NCBI RefSeq assembly: GCF_001695575.1
Contig: NZ_LUAX01000001.1
Coordinates: forward strand, 1,984,001 to 2,048,000
Length of the DNA: 64,000 bases
DNA from: Vibrio europaeus
Lineage (GTDB): Bacteria; Pseudomonadota; Gammaproteobacteria; Enterobacterales; Vibrionaceae
Reading direction: 5' to 3'
The notes beneath the pieces are model-generated. The model was not told the DNA's origin and searched no databases. It saw nothing but the letters and a program-made list of their open reading frames with translations. This document shows, piece after piece, positions 44,144 to 53,454 of the stretch (position 1 is the first letter of the stretch; each line of letters starts with the position of its first letter). The translations under genes were made by a program, and so were the position numbers.

Positions 44144-45364
44144 TTACAAGAAGTTTTTACCGTAATCCATTGGTGAAGTACCAAAGTAGCTAGCCAAAGT
44201 TTGGCCGATATCAGCAAAGGACTCACGAAGGCCTAATGAGCCTGCTGGTACTTTCTGACCGTAAACAATCACAGGGATATGCTCACGAGTGTGGTCAGTA
44301 CCTGGCCAAGTAGGATCACAGCCATGGTCAGCAGTTAGGATCAGTACATCGTCCTCTTCCATCATCTCCATGACTTCGTGGATACGGCCATCAAAGTACT
44401 CTAGCGCCGCTGCGTAACCCGCAACGTCACGGCGGTGACCATAAGCTGAATCGAAGTCAACAAAGTTAGTGAATACGATAGTGTTGTCACCCGCTTCTTT
44501 GATTGCCTCTTTTGTTGCTTCAAATAGAGCAGGAATACCTGTTGCTTTGGTTTTCTTAGTTATACCGCAGCCAGCGTAAATATCAGAGATCTTACCAATC
44601 GAGTGAACTTCACCGTCCTTTTCATCCACTAGTTTTTGCAAAACAGTCGCTGAAGGTGGCTCTACCGATAGGTCACGGCGGTTACCTGTACGCTCAAATT
44701 GACCTTTACCTGGGCCAACAAACGGACGAGCGATAACGCGACCGATGTTGTAATCTTCAAGTTCTTCACGAGCGATCTGACAAAGTTCAAGTAGACGCTC
44801 AAGACCAAACGTCTCTTCGTGACAAGCAATTTGGAATACAGAGTCAGCAGAGGTGTAGAAGATTGGCTGGCCAGTCTTCATATGCTCTTCACCCAAGTCA
44901 TCAAGAACTTGAGTACCCGATGCGTGACAGTTACCGAGGAAACCGTCAAGACCTGCACGCTCAAGGATGCGGTCAGTTAGCTCTTTAGGGAAACTGTTCT
45001 CTTTGTCAGTGAAGTAGCCCCAATCAAACAGTACAGGTACACCTGCAATCTCCCAGTGGCCTGACGGAGTATCTTTACCAGAAGAAAGCTCAGCTGCGTG
45101 GCCATAGGCACCGATGATTTCCGCATCTGCATCAAGACCTGGTGCAAAGCTACCTGTTGACTCTTTATGCGCCATTGCTAGGCCAAGCTTAGATAAGTTG
45201 GGCAGTTGCAGTTGACCACTACGCTCTGCGTTGTCCGCTAAGCCTTTGTCACATTGCTCTGCGATATGGCCCATAGTGTCAGAACCAACATCGCCAAAGT
45301 CTTTCGCATCAGCTGTCGCACCAATACCAAATGAGTCTAAGACTAAAATAAATGCTCTTTTCAT
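44144..45364 (-). CDS. deoB: Phosphopentomutase DeoB
   Basis: 406-aa metalloenzyme of the alkaline-phosphatase superfamily that interconverts (deoxy)ribose 1- and 5-phosphate. Metal-binding N-terminus [19 protein letters not shown] and C-terminal [29 protein letters not shown], both family signatures. Length equals E. coli DeoB (407 aa). Preceded by an ERIC element that separates it from deoA by 188 bp. Confidence 0.97.
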   Translation of the reverse strand: MKRAFILVLDSFGIGATADAKDFGDVGSDTMGHIAEQCDKGLADNAERSGQLQLPNLSKLGLAMAHKESTGSFAPGLDADAEIIGAYGHAAELSSGKDTPSGHWEIAGVPVLFDWGYFTDKENSFPKELTDRILERAGLDGFLGNCHASGTQVLDDLGEEHMKTGQPIFYTSADSVFQIACHEETFGLERLLELCQIAREELEDYNIGRVIARPFVGPGKGQFERTGNRRDLSVEPPSATVLQKLVDEKDGEVHSIGKISDIYAGCGITKKTKATGIPALFEATKEAIKEAGDNTIVFTNFVDFDSAYGHRRDVAGYAAALEYFDGRIHEVMEMMEEDDVLILTADHGCDPTWPGTDHTREHIPVIVYGQKVPAGSLGLRESFADIGQTLASYFGTSPMDYGKNFL

Positions 45365-45427
45365 TGCTCTCTTCCTTTAATTGGTCAAGAACAACAGCTC
45401 AATCGACCAATCTAATTAATATTATGT

Positions 45428-45555
45428 TAATCCCTAAATAATTGGAGTTGCAGCTAGGCGACAAGCAAATTCAGCCCTATGAGCATAGAGGCTCTATGTG
45501 ATTAGGGTGAATTTGCGCCGTCAACAAAGCTGCAGCTTCAAGTATGACGGGATTA
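45428..45555. repeat. ERIC-family element A (deoB-deoA gap)
   Basis: 128 bp with imperfect inverted ends: TAATCCCTAAATAATTGGAG on the left against TTCAAGTATGACGGGATTA on the right. Core GCCCTATGAGCATAGAGG / CTCTATGTGATTAGGGT. The CTTCAAGTATGACGGG end and the length match the enterobacterial ERIC repeat as I remember it (about 127 bp). Its right end contains the deoA stop codon. Confidence 0.85.
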
Positions 45556-46881
45556 AAGATCTTCAGCGCGAATCTGACGATACACCTCTGGCGTTGGTGT
45601 GTATTCACCACCAATCGTGATCGCGGCTTTCAGCGCTTGCGCTGCTTCTTGCCACTGCTCTTCATTGCGAGCGTGGATAACCGCTAAAGGCTTGTCATTA
45701 GACGCTTGTTCACCCAAGCGAATAAAGCCATCGAAACCCACAGCATAATCAATAACGTCTGTTGCAACACGTCGGCCACCGCCCATAGACACAACTGCCA
45801 TACCAATTGCACGAGTATCCATCGCTGATACAGTTCCGTTTTGATCAGCGTATACAGGCTTGATGATGTCCGCTTTTTCTAGGTAGTTATCGTAGTTTTC
45901 AACAAAATCAGCAGGGCCACCAAGGCCAGCAACCATCTTGCCGAAACACTCTGCTGCTTTACCGTTGTCGAGCACTTCCATCAACTTGGCGCGCGCATCT
46001 TCAGTGTTATCAGCAAGCTTGCCTAGAACTAACATCTCGGCACATGACGCCATAGTCACTTCAAGTAGACGAGGGTTACGGTATTCACCCGTTAAGAACT
46101 GAACGGCTTCACGTACTTCAACCGCGTTACCCGCTGAAGAAGCCAGTACTTGATTCATATCGGTTAGGATCGCCGTTGTCTTAGTACCTGCACCATTTGC
46201 TACGGCAACAATAGATTTTGCTAGCTCTTCAGACGCTTCGTAAGTTGGCATAAATGCACCAGAGCCGACTTTTACATCCATCACTAGTGATTCAAGACCT
46301 GCTGCTAGTTTCTTAGAAAGAATTGAAGCGGTGATCAACGAGATGTTATCAACCGTCGCAGTAATATCACGCGTCGCGTATACGCGCTTATCGGCCGGTG
46401 CTAAGTCGCCGGTTTGACCGATGATTGCTACACCCGCTTCTTTGGTTACATCACCAAACACTTCGTTAGTTGGGGTAATGTTGTAGCCAGGAATAGACTC
46501 AAGCTTATCTAGCGTACCGCCAGTATGACCAAGACCACGACCCGAGATCATAGGTACAAAGCCACCACATGCAGCGACCATAGGGCCAAGCATTAGGGAC
46601 GTGACATCGCCGACACCACCTGTTGAGTGTTTATCAACGATAGGACCGCCAAACTCTTTGTGACTCCAATCGATAACCATACCAGAGTCACGCATGGCAC
46701 AAGTGAGTGCAATACGTTCAGGCATCGTCATTTCATTAAAGAAGATAGTCATAGCAAACGCCGCGATCTGACCTTCAGATACAGTGTTTTTCGCTACGCC
46801 TTGGATAAAGAAGTTAATTTCTTCCGCGGTAAGCACTTCGCCATCGCGTTTTTTACGAATGATTTCTTGAGGTAAGTACAT
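45553..46881 (-). CDS. deoA: Thymidine phosphorylase DeoA
   Basis: 442-aa dimeric enzyme that converts thymidine and phosphate to thymine and deoxyribose 1-phosphate. Signature [21 protein letters not shown] is complete; [13 protein letters not shown] holds phosphate-binding residues. Starts [15 protein letters not shown], as in the family; length near E. coli DeoA (440 aa). ERIC elements lie on both sides; the downstream one overlaps its stop codon, so the last bases of the gene are part of the repeat. Confidence 0.97.
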   Translation of the reverse strand: MYLPQEIIRKKRDGEVLTAEEINFFIQGVAKNTVSEGQIAAFAMTIFFNEMTMPERIALTCAMRDSGMVIDWSHKEFGGPIVDKHSTGGVGDVTSLMLGPMVAACGGFVPMISGRGLGHTGGTLDKLESIPGYNITPTNEVFGDVTKEAGVAIIGQTGDLAPADKRVYATRDITATVDNISLITASILSKKLAAGLESLVMDVKVGSGAFMPTYEASEELAKSIVAVANGAGTKTTAILTDMNQVLASSAGNAVEVREAVQFLTGEYRNPRLLEVTMASCAEMLVLGKLADNTEDARAKLMEVLDNGKAAECFGKMVAGLGGPADFVENYDNYLEKADIIKPVYADQNGTVSAMDTRAIGMAVVSMGGGRRVATDVIDYAVGFDGFIRLGEQASNDKPLAVIHARNEEQWQEAAQALKAAITIGGEYTPTPEVYRQIRAEDL

Positions 46882-46978
46882 TAGATCCTCCCATGCTTTA
46901 GCAAGCGATGGTTATAAGGTAAAGAGGTAATGTGGAGCAGCAGCTCGCTACTCCACCAAACAGACTTTGTTGTTATCA

Positions 46979-47104
46979 TTTCTCTAAATATTTGGCGTTA
47001 CAGCTAGGCGACAAGTAAGTTCATTCCTATGAGCATAAAAGTTCTATGTGATTAGGATGAACTTACGCAGTCAACAACGCTGCGGCGTCAAATATGACGA
47101 GAAA
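46979..47104. repeat. ERIC-family element B (deoA-deoC gap)
   Basis: 126 bp: ends TTTCTCTAAATATTTGGCG and CGTCAAATATGACGAGAAA pair; core TTCCTATGAGCATAAAAG / TTCTATGTGATTAGGATGAA. Same orientation as element A and about 75% like it by eye. It ends one base before the deoC stop codon. Confidence 0.85.
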
Positions 47105-47105
47105 A

Positions 47106-47882
47106 TTAGTATGCTGCTGGATCAGCAGTTTCGTCTGTCACTTCTAATGTATTAAGTAGGTTTGTAAGCAGGCTTGACGCACCGAAACGGTAGTGACGAG
47201 CATCAACCCAGTTATCGCCTAAGATTTCATCAGCCATTGCTAGGTAGTCCGCTGCATCTTCAGCAGTTCGAACGCCACCAGCTGGTTTGAAACCAACTGT
47301 TTGTGCAACACCCATATCACGAATCACTTCTAGCATCATGCGTGCGTATTCAGGTGTCGCGTTTACTGGCACTTTACCCGTTGACGTTTTAATGAAGTCT
47401 GCGCCAGCTTTGATACAGATTTCAGATGCTTTCTTGATTAGTGCTTCTTCTTTTAGCTCACCCGTTTCGATGATTACTTTCAGAAGAATATCACCACAAG
47501 CTTCTTTACATTGCTTAACTAGCTCGAAGCCCACTTCTTCGTTACCTGCCATTAGAGCACGGTAAGGGAATACTACGTCTACTTCATCTGCACCGTAAGC
47601 TACTGCCGCTTTTGTTTCAGCAACAGCGATCTCGATGTCGTCGTTACCGTGTGGGAAGTTAGTTACAGTTGCGATGCGAACTTCTGGCGTACCTTGCTCA
47701 CGAAGTGTCTTCTTAGCAATAGGAATAAAGCGAGGGTAAATACAAATTGCAGCTGTGTTACCTACTGCTGATTTTGCGTCATGACATAGTGAAATAACTT
47801 TCGCATCAGTGTCATCATCATTCAGCGTAGTTAGGTCCATTAGTTTAAGTGCACGTAGTGCTGCTGCTTTTAAATCGCTCAT
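47106..47882 (-). CDS. deoC: Deoxyribose-phosphate aldolase DeoC
   Basis: 258-aa class I aldolase that cleaves deoxyribose 5-phosphate to glyceraldehyde 3-phosphate and acetaldehyde. Schiff-base lysine in [11 protein letters not shown], second lysine in [12 protein letters not shown], and an early Asp/Lys region in [12 protein letters not shown]. Length near E. coli DeoC (259 aa). First gene of the deo series; a 23-bp inverted repeat lies 34 bp upstream of its start. Confidence 0.97.
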   Translation of the reverse strand: MSDLKAAALRALKLMDLTTLNDDDTDAKVISLCHDAKSAVGNTAAICIYPRFIPIAKKTLREQGTPEVRIATVTNFPHGNDDIEIAVAETKAAVAYGADEVDVVFPYRALMAGNEEVGFELVKQCKEACGDILLKVIIETGELKEEALIKKASEICIKAGADFIKTSTGKVPVNATPEYARMMLEVIRDMGVAQTVGFKPAGGVRTAEDAADYLAMADEILGDNWVDARHYRFGASSLLTNLLNTLEVTDETADPAAY

Positions 47883-47915
47883 TTCTATCTCCGATCAATA
47901 TTCAAAAAAGTTACT

Positions 47916-47938
47916 GTTCTAAAAACGTTTTTTAGAAC
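47916..47938 (-). promoter_or_regulatory. 23-bp inverted repeat upstream of deoC, possible operator
   Basis: Arms GTTCTAAAAA and TTTTTAGAAC with a CGT centre, perfect over 10 bp, 34 bp before the deoC ATG. TTAGAAC ends recall the GTTAGAA half-sites of the E. coli DeoR operator, but spacing and inner bases differ. Operator role inferred from position. Confidence 0.5.
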
Positions 47939-48095
47939 TGCAGTCATTTATGAACGGACTTGGTTCCCTGAAGACTCGGCATATACAGCGAGTTTTAATA
48001 TGCCAATTGCTATCCTTGTCACCGCACAGTACCAGTTTGGTCTATGGCACAACAATCTGCGATTGCGGTGTCTAACGTATATGGGCAAACGCCCA

Positions 48096-48113
48096 AGCAA
48101 CGGTGTCGTTGCT
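48096..48113. promoter_or_regulatory. Inverted repeat AGCAACG...CGTTGCT, possible CytR-type site
   Basis: Perfect 7-bp arms AGCAACG / CGTTGCT separated by GTGT. CytR in enterics reads GTTGC-type octamers with flexible spacing. It lies between deoC and the XapX gene. A second inverted repeat (GGCATAT / ATATGCC) lies near 47979-48005. Confidence 0.3.
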
Positions 48114-48148
48114 GCCAGCGCCAATCATACTCCTTGTATTAATTATCG

Positions 48149-48319
48149 CTAGCTAAAAAACTTCTCAATAATCCATTGATAAGTTACGCCACCAAGATAA
48201 ACACCAACGATGCCCATAACACCTGCTAATACAGGCGGGGCCGGTATCGGTAACTTGATAGCGGAAAACAGGACTCCAACGACGAAACCAGCTAAGGTTG
48301 CGAGGAAAACTTCATTCAT
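48149..48319 (-). CDS. XapX-domain small membrane protein
   Basis: 56-aa protein of the XapX (DUF1427) family, function unknown. Two hydrophobic helices: NEVFLATLAGFVVGVLFS and, after the family's KLPIPAPPVLAG turn, VMGIVGVYLGGVTYQWI. ATG at 48319, TAG at 48149-48151. Relatives are found beside nucleoside-metabolism genes (the name comes from the xap locus), which fits its place between deoC and nupC. The upstream GGG-type ribosome site is weak. Confidence 0.8.
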   Translation of the reverse strand: MNEVFLATLAGFVVGVLFSAIKLPIPAPPVLAGVMGIVGVYLGGVTYQWIIEKFFS

Positions 48320-48532
48320 GAGTTTTACCCTACTTTCTATAGATACCTACATTATAGATATTTGTCGCAGAACTGTAGTCGCTCATAGAGCGCAAACGGT
48401 TTGTATCTCAAAAAAGATTCTGCTTAACGATTGCTCAATCTAATCGACGGCACAAACGTTATGAATCTTGTTGTCCGAACTTATTCCAGACCTCTCAAAC
48501 AGAGCTCTACTTTGCGTAGGCTAAGTTTGACT
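48320..48532. other. Non-coding gap upstream of the XapX gene
   Basis: About 210 bp without a supported gene; together with element C and the nupC terminator it fills the gap to 48745. No promoter motif could be assigned with confidence. Confidence 0.5.
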
Positions 48533-48656
48533 CTTTCTAAGTCATTTGTTCGCTAACAAGGCAACAAGAATATGAGTCCCCATGAGTTTAGTGTTACTAA
48601 ATGATTGGGGCGAATATTCGCGGTTAACGCAGTTAGCGGGCAAAAGACGACGAAAG
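48533..48656. repeat. Divergent ERIC-family element C
   Basis: 124 bp with the ERIC layout but different sequence: ends CTTTCTAAGTCATTTG and AAAAGACGACGAAAG pair; core TCCCCATGAGTTTAGT and ACTAAATGATTGGGGCGA. Compare CCCTATGAG...TGATTAGGG in element A. Stem bases change together, so the fold is kept. Lies just beyond the nupC terminator. Confidence 0.7.
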
Positions 48657-48664
48657 AAAAAACG

Positions 48665-48709
48665 AAAAAGCCCCGTAGTACATAGCAAGCTATGCAACTA
48701 CGGGGCTTT
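48665..48709 (-). terminator. Intrinsic terminator after nupC
   Basis: Thirteen-bp stem AAAGCCCCGTAGT / ACTACGGGGCTTT with an inner CATAG / CTATG stem; A-run on the left supplies the U-run for the minus-strand RNA. Confidence 0.85.
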
Positions 48710-48745
48710 ATAAAACGGCGTCTATATAATCTTTCGCTTAATCAA

Positions 48746-50008
48746 TTAGAAAGATAGGAAGAAGCCAGCGATTGTCGCCGCCATTAGGTTAGACAGTGTA
48801 CCTGCACAAACCGCTTTCACACCCATACGAGCGATGTCGTGACGACGGTTTGGAGCTAGACCACCTAGACCACCTAGTAGAATCGCAATAGAAGAAAGGT
48901 TTGCGAAACCACATAGAGCGAATGCGATGATTGCTTGAGTCTTCTCAGACATTACTTGACCTGTTGCTGCAACAACTTGAGCGCCGTCACCAACGTAAGG
49001 TACAAAGTTTAGGTAAGCTACGAATTCGTTAACAACCAGTTTCTGACCGATGAACGAACCAGCGACTGTTGCTTCAGCCCATGGCACACCGATTAGGAAT
49101 GCTAGAGGTGAGAATAGGTAACCTAGTAGAATTTCTAGAGTTAGCTCTGGCATACCGAACCAACCGCCAACGCCACCTAGGATACCGTTGATTAGCGCGA
49201 TTAGACCGATGAATGCTAGTAGCATTGCACCAACGTTTAGAGCTAGTTGTAGACCAACTGAAGCACCGCCAGCTGCTGCGTCAATAACGTTAGCAGGCTT
49301 GTCGTCACCACCGTCGATATCATTACCTAGATTTTCATCTGGTGTTTCTGATTCAGGCTTGATGATTTTAGCGAACAGTAGACCACCTGGTGCTGCCATG
49401 AATGATGCGGCTACAAGGTACTCTAGAGGTACACCCATAGATGCGTAACCTGCTAGTACACCACCAGCAACAGACGCAAGACCACCACACATTACTGCAA
49501 ATAGCTCAGACTGAGTCATTTTAGGTACAAACGGGCGAACCACTAGAGGCGCTTCTGTTTGACCTACGAAAATGTTAGCTGCTGCAGACATAGACTCGGC
49601 ACGTGAAGTACCTAGTGCTTTTTGTAGACCACCACCAAGAATCTTGATAACCCACTGCATTACACCAATGTAGTAAAGTACAGAGATAAGTGCAGAGAAG
49701 AAGATTAGCGTTGGAAGTACTTGGAACGCGAAGATGAAACCAATACCGTCAACTGAGAAGTTAACTAGGCTTCCGAATAGAAAACCAGTACCGTCTTTAC
49801 CGTAGTCGATAACGTTTTGTACACCAGCTGAGAAACCAGCTAGAAGGTCACGACCCCATGGTACGTAAAGAACGAAACCACCGATGATGAATTGGATAGC
49901 AAATGCGCCACCCACAGTTCTTAGATTGATAGCTTTGCGGTTATCAGACAGTAGTAATGCAATTCCTAGCAATACTGCCATACCGACTAGGCTCATAAAC
50001 AGGCTCAT
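48746..50008 (-). CDS. nupC: NupC-type concentrative nucleoside transporter
   Basis: 420-aa cation-coupled nucleoside importer of the CNT family. Family blocks: [41 protein letters not shown] and FVAYLNFV with [17 protein letters not shown] near the C-terminus. About ten hydrophobic segments. A charged loop [16 protein letters not shown] in the middle is hydrophilic. Coupling ion is likely Na+, as shown for the V. cholerae CNT whose structure is known. A CRP-like site lies upstream; it belongs functionally to the deo genes. Confidence 0.95.
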   Translation of the reverse strand: MSLFMSLVGMAVLLGIALLLSDNRKAINLRTVGGAFAIQFIIGGFVLYVPWGRDLLAGFSAGVQNVIDYGKDGTGFLFGSLVNFSVDGIGFIFAFQVLPTLIFFSALISVLYYIGVMQWVIKILGGGLQKALGTSRAESMSAAANIFVGQTEAPLVVRPFVPKMTQSELFAVMCGGLASVAGGVLAGYASMGVPLEYLVAASFMAAPGGLLFAKIIKPESETPDENLGNDIDGGDDKPANVIDAAAGGASVGLQLALNVGAMLLAFIGLIALINGILGGVGGWFGMPELTLEILLGYLFSPLAFLIGVPWAEATVAGSFIGQKLVVNEFVAYLNFVPYVGDGAQVVAATGQVMSEKTQAIIAFALCGFANLSSIAILLGGLGGLAPNRRHDIARMGVKAVCAGTLSNLMAATIAGFFLSF

Positions 50009-50152
50009 AGTTTATGATTTCCTTATATGTTATTTGTTGGCGTGTTACAAAATGGAGCTCAAAAGCGGAGGCAATTATACTCATCCGTCCATTGATAAAG
50101 TAATGCCGTCCTCACAGTTTCTAATAAGATTCATCATGTGTTCACTCATTAA

Positions 50153-50168
50153 CGTGAAGCCGATCACC
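50153..50168. promoter_or_regulatory. CRP-like site upstream of nupC
   Basis: CGTGAAGCCGATCACC: GTGA and TCAC with a 6-bp spacer (eight of ten to consensus). 145 bp before nupC. Enteric nupC is under CRP/CytR control, which supports but does not prove it. Confidence 0.45.
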
Positions 50169-50212
50169 ATTCACCCTCTTCGTAATCATTAAAAGAACAA
50201 TTTATTTAGAAT

Positions 50213-50986
50213 TTATTCACAAATACCGAACGCTGAATTGCTATTTTTCCAAACGTTTTCAGCAATCGTTTGCCTTGGCATTCCTTTCAAGGATGCGAGA
50301 CAGGACAATATTTGAGCTAACATCTTGGGCTTATTCATCTTGCCTTGATACCCATTTAGTGGCATGTCTGGCGAATCGGTTTCCAAGACGATGTATTCAA
50401 GCGGCAACTGAGTAATCGCTTGACGTGTCTTATTCGCTCTTGGATAGGTGATTCCTCCGCCAACTCCAATGTAAAAACCCAAGTCTGTAAACTGTTTCGC
50501 TTGCTGAAAACTGCCAGAAAAAGCGTGTAGTACACCTCCATACGAGAAACGATTCTGTTTAAGCAATTGTAGTAGGCGATTGTGAGTTTTCCGAGAATGA
50601 AGGATAAGTGGCAGTTGGTAAGTTTGCGCCAGCTCAAGCTGCTGAACAAAAATACGCTCTTGAATCTGGCTTTCGACATCAACCATCGCATCTAGCCCAC
50701 ACTCCCCTACTGCAACACATTGTACAGAGCGCTGACTGAGCAGTGCGTCTAACTGATCGCGATAAGCGTGGCTGTCGGGACGAAGAAAATAAGGATGTAT
50801 TCCCAATGCGTAGTAAATCGAGGAGTACTGCTTTGCAAGGGCCTCGACCCTGTTCCAGTTTGATGGACCAATAGCGGGAATCAAAAAGCGCTCAACCCCA
50901 ACTTGATTCGCTGACTTGATATGATTCTCTAAACCGTTTGCGAATACGTCAAAGTCGAGGTGACAGTGGGTATCAAAAAGGCGCAT
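50213..50986 (-). CDS. TatD-family hydrolase (YjjV-like)
   Basis: 257-aa metal-dependent hydrolase of the TatD family, members of which are Mg2+-dependent DNases or have unknown substrates. N-terminal FDTHCHLDF supplies the first metal histidines, VGECGLDA the Glu, LPLILHSRKTHN and GVLHAFSGS further histidines, and VLETDSPDMP the final Asp. E. coli YjjV also lies by the deo operon, hence the YjjV comparison. Start ATG at 50986 overlaps the stop of the DUF5363 gene and sits inside a terminator-like hairpin. Confidence 0.9.
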   Translation of the reverse strand: MRLFDTHCHLDFDVFANGLENHIKSANQVGVERFLIPAIGPSNWNRVEALAKQYSSIYYALGIHPYFLRPDSHAYRDQLDALLSQRSVQCVAVGECGLDAMVDVESQIQERIFVQQLELAQTYQLPLILHSRKTHNRLLQLLKQNRFSYGGVLHAFSGSFQQAKQFTDLGFYIGVGGGITYPRANKTRQAITQLPLEYIVLETDSPDMPLNGYQGKMNKPKMLAQILSCLASLKGMPRQTIAENVWKNSNSAFGICE

Positions 50987-51000
50987 TAACGCTGCGCCTT
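50975..51000 (-). terminator. Terminator-like hairpin over the DUF5363/TatD junction
   Basis: On the minus strand AAGGCGCA, loop GCGTTAA, TGCGCCTT, then TTT: an 8-bp stem with five T in a row. The stop of the DUF5363 gene and the TatD start codon lie in the loop and right arm. Confidence 0.55.
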
Positions 51001-51135
51001 GTTGTTATTGCTTGTTGATGAAGTAGAGTCGCTACGATAGGGAACACAACTGCGTTTATTTTCTGGTGTTAGCCCCATTGACTGACACCAAGCGTCATAC
51101 TTCGCTAGCCATTGCTTAAACCATTTGAGCATCAT
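50986..51135 (-). CDS. DUF5363 mini-protein
   Basis: 49-aa protein starting MMLKWFKQWLAKYDAWCQSM and containing GLTPENKRSCVPYR, which I recognise as the DUF5363 pattern; the tail is Ser/Asn-rich. Function unknown. It lies 12 bp after yaaA and its TAA overlaps the TatD-family ATG (TAATG), so yaaA, this gene and tatD form one unit. Two ATG codons in a row (51135, 51132) make the exact start uncertain by one residue. Confidence 0.75.
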   Translation of the reverse strand: MMLKWFKQWLAKYDAWCQSMGLTPENKRSCVPYRSDSTSSTSNNNKAQR

Positions 51136-51147
51136 CTACTCCATCAC

Positions 51148-51921
51148 TTATTGCTCTTCGCGCTTAAAGACCAAATCTGTCGGTGTCGATTCATCTTCAA
51201 CAAAGTAATACCCCGCGGTATTAAACTTAGTCAGTTCTGCGACGCTCGAAATGCGATTTTCAATAATGTAGCGCGCCATCATGCCGCGGGCTTTCTTGGC
51301 ATAAAAGCTGATCACCTTATATTGACCATTTTTACAATCTTTAAATACCGGCGTAATCACTTGGGCATCGAGACCTTTCGGCTTAACCGCTTTAAAGTAC
51401 TCATTCGACGCTAGATTAATCAATACATTATCACCTTGATTGGCAATCGCCTCGTTAAGCTTATTGGTGATCACATTGCCCCAAAAATGATAAAGATTGC
51501 TGCCTTTATCGTTAGCAAGCTTAGTGCCCATCTCAAGACGGTAAGGCTGCATTAAATCAAGTGGCTTAAGTAAACCGTACAAACCAGACAGCATGCGTAG
51601 ATGGTTCTGCGCGTAATCAAAGTCTTGCTCAGATAATGACTGCGCATCTAACCCTGTGTAGACATCGCCCTTAAAAGCTAAGATCGCTTGGCGCGAGTTG
51701 TCTGGGGTAAATGTCTCACTCCACTCTTGAAAACGGCCAACGTTCAGATCGGCGATTTTGTCGCTAACCTTCATTAAGCTCGCAACATCAGCCGGTGTCA
51801 GTTTACGGCAAACATCAATAAGCTGCTTAGAGTACTCAATTAAATCGGGTTGAGTAGACTTCTCTGTTGCCAGTGGCGATTCATAATCTAAGGTTTTCGC
51901 AGGTGAAACGACGATTAGCAT
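51148..51921 (-). CDS. yaaA: Peroxide-stress protein YaaA
   Basis: 257-aa cytoplasmic protein of the UPF0246 family; in E. coli it limits intracellular iron during hydrogen peroxide stress and binds DNA. N-terminal [19 protein letters not shown] is the family hallmark, with [44 protein letters not shown] and the C-terminal [15 protein letters not shown]. Length equals the enteric protein (258 aa). First gene of the unit with the DUF5363 and TatD genes. Confidence 0.95.
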   Translation of the reverse strand: MLIVVSPAKTLDYESPLATEKSTQPDLIEYSKQLIDVCRKLTPADVASLMKVSDKIADLNVGRFQEWSETFTPDNSRQAILAFKGDVYTGLDAQSLSEQDFDYAQNHLRMLSGLYGLLKPLDLMQPYRLEMGTKLANDKGSNLYHFWGNVITNKLNEAIANQGDNVLINLASNEYFKAVKPKGLDAQVITPVFKDCKNGQYKVISFYAKKARGMMARYIIENRISSVAELTKFNTAGYYFVEDESTPTDLVFKREEQ

Positions 51922-51965
51922 GACTTAACTCTATCTGTTTAATTATGTTGTTAGATATAGGTTAC

Positions 51966-51998
51966 AAAAAAAGCCATGCAATGTCTGCATGGCTTTTT
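51966..51998 (-). terminator. Intrinsic terminator after the AGCS symporter
   Basis: Stem AAAGCCATGCA / TGCATGGCTTT with a 5-nt loop and A-run on the left, T-run on the right. Ends the symporter transcript 26 bp after its stop. Confidence 0.85.
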
Positions 51999-52023
51999 GA
52001 ATCGTTTTAATAGAGGTTAACTA

Positions 52024-53454
52024 TTAATCTTTTTTGCTCTGATCCCAGATACCATCCTCAAGCTGAGACTTCAGCTCTGGGAAGTCGTTTGAATCAAACG
52101 TTGGAACTTTACCTTCGTCTAGCTGACGGTTGTAGTCTTTCGCTAGTTTAATAACGATGCCTGAAAGCAGAATAATCGCCACCAAGTTAACAATCGCCAT
52201 TAGACCCATAGAAACGTCTGCTAGAGCCCATACGACTGGTAGAGAAGCCACCGCACCGAACATTACCATACCCAAAACGATGATACGGAAGATACCAAGA
52301 CCCGCTTTGTGGTTGTGCTCTAAGAAGATTAGGTTAGTTTCTGCGTAAGAGTAGTTGGCAATGATTGAGGTAAAGGCAAAGAAGAAAATCGCCACAGCAA
52401 CAAAAATACCGCCCCACTCACCGACTTGAGAGCTCAAAGCCGTTTGCGTTAGTTCGATACCTGTTACTTCACCGTGCGGTACATATTCACCCGACATTAG
52501 GATGATAGCAACGGTTGCTGAACAGATAACGATAGTATCCATAAAGACACCTAACATCTGCACGTAACCTTGCGATGCTGGGTGTGGAGGATATGGCGTT
52601 GCAGAAGCTGCTGCGTTCGGTGCTGAACCCATACCCGCTTCGTTTGAGAATAGACCACGCTTAATACCGTTGATCATTGCCTGTGCGATTGCGTAGCCAA
52701 GACCACCTGCTGCTGCTTCTTGCAGACCAAATGCGCTCTTAAAGATAAGCGTAATAACCGCGGGAAGCTTCTCAAGGTTAGTCAGCATAACAAACATAGC
52801 CAGCAACAAGTAAGCCAACGCCATAAGTGGAACAACCAGCTCTGCCACGCGAGCGATGCGCTTGATACCACCAAAAATAACAATCGATGAAAGCATTACC
52901 ACTGCGATGCCAACGTAGGTATCTTCCCAACCGAAGGCGTTATTCATTGCATTAGCAATTGAGTTAGCTTGTACTGCATTGAAAACAAGCCCAAAAGCGA
53001 TAATTAGGAATACTGAGAACAGCACGCCCATCCAACGCATACCTAGACCTTTCTCCATGTAGTACGCAGGACCACCTCGGTAGTTGCCATCATCATCTTT
53101 GGTTTTGTACAGCTGCGCTAAGGTACTTTCGGCGAATGATGTTGCCATACCTAACATAGCAATTAGCCACATCCAAAAAATAGCACCTGGGCCACCCGCA
53201 GTTAAAGCGACAGCAACACCTGCCATGTTACCGGTACCGACACGTGCAGCTAAGCTTGTACAAAGTGCTTGGAAAGAAGAGATACCTGCTTTATCTGCTT
53301 TACGGCTGTTTTTTAGAACAGAGAACATATGGCCAAAGTGGCGGAACTGAATAAAGCCCAAACGGACTGTAAAGTAGATTCCCACACCGACCAGAAGGTA
53401 AACAAGAATAGAACCCCATAGAAGGTCATTCATTAAATTGATTAAGTCTGTCAT
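52024..53454 (-). CDS. Alanine/glycine:cation symporter (AGCS) family protein
   Basis: 476-aa Na+- or H+-coupled amino-acid importer. AGCS blocks present: AARVGTGNMAGVAVALTAGGPGAIFWMW split over residues about 85-115, GGPAYYMEKGLG, and GLFSNEAGMGSAPNAAA. Ten or eleven hydrophobic segments. ATG 53454 (MTDLINLMNDLLWGS) has GAGGAT before it and is preferred over an in-frame start 24 codons earlier. In V. cholerae a glycine riboswitch precedes one AGCS gene; I found none here. Monocistronic. Confidence 0.93.
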   Translation of the reverse strand: MTDLINLMNDLLWGSILVYLLVGVGIYFTVRLGFIQFRHFGHMFSVLKNSRKADKAGISSFQALCTSLAARVGTGNMAGVAVALTAGGPGAIFWMWLIAMLGMATSFAESTLAQLYKTKDDDGNYRGGPAYYMEKGLGMRWMGVLFSVFLIIAFGLVFNAVQANSIANAMNNAFGWEDTYVGIAVVMLSSIVIFGGIKRIARVAELVVPLMALAYLLLAMFVMLTNLEKLPAVITLIFKSAFGLQEAAAGGLGYAIAQAMINGIKRGLFSNEAGMGSAPNAAASATPYPPHPASQGYVQMLGVFMDTIVICSATVAIILMSGEYVPHGEVTGIELTQTALSSQVGEWGGIFVAVAIFFFAFTSIIANYSYAETNLIFLEHNHKAGLGIFRIIVLGMVMFGAVASLPVVWALADVSMGLMAIVNLVAIILLSGIVIKLAKDYNRQLDEGKVPTFDSNDFPELKSQLEDGIWDQSKKD

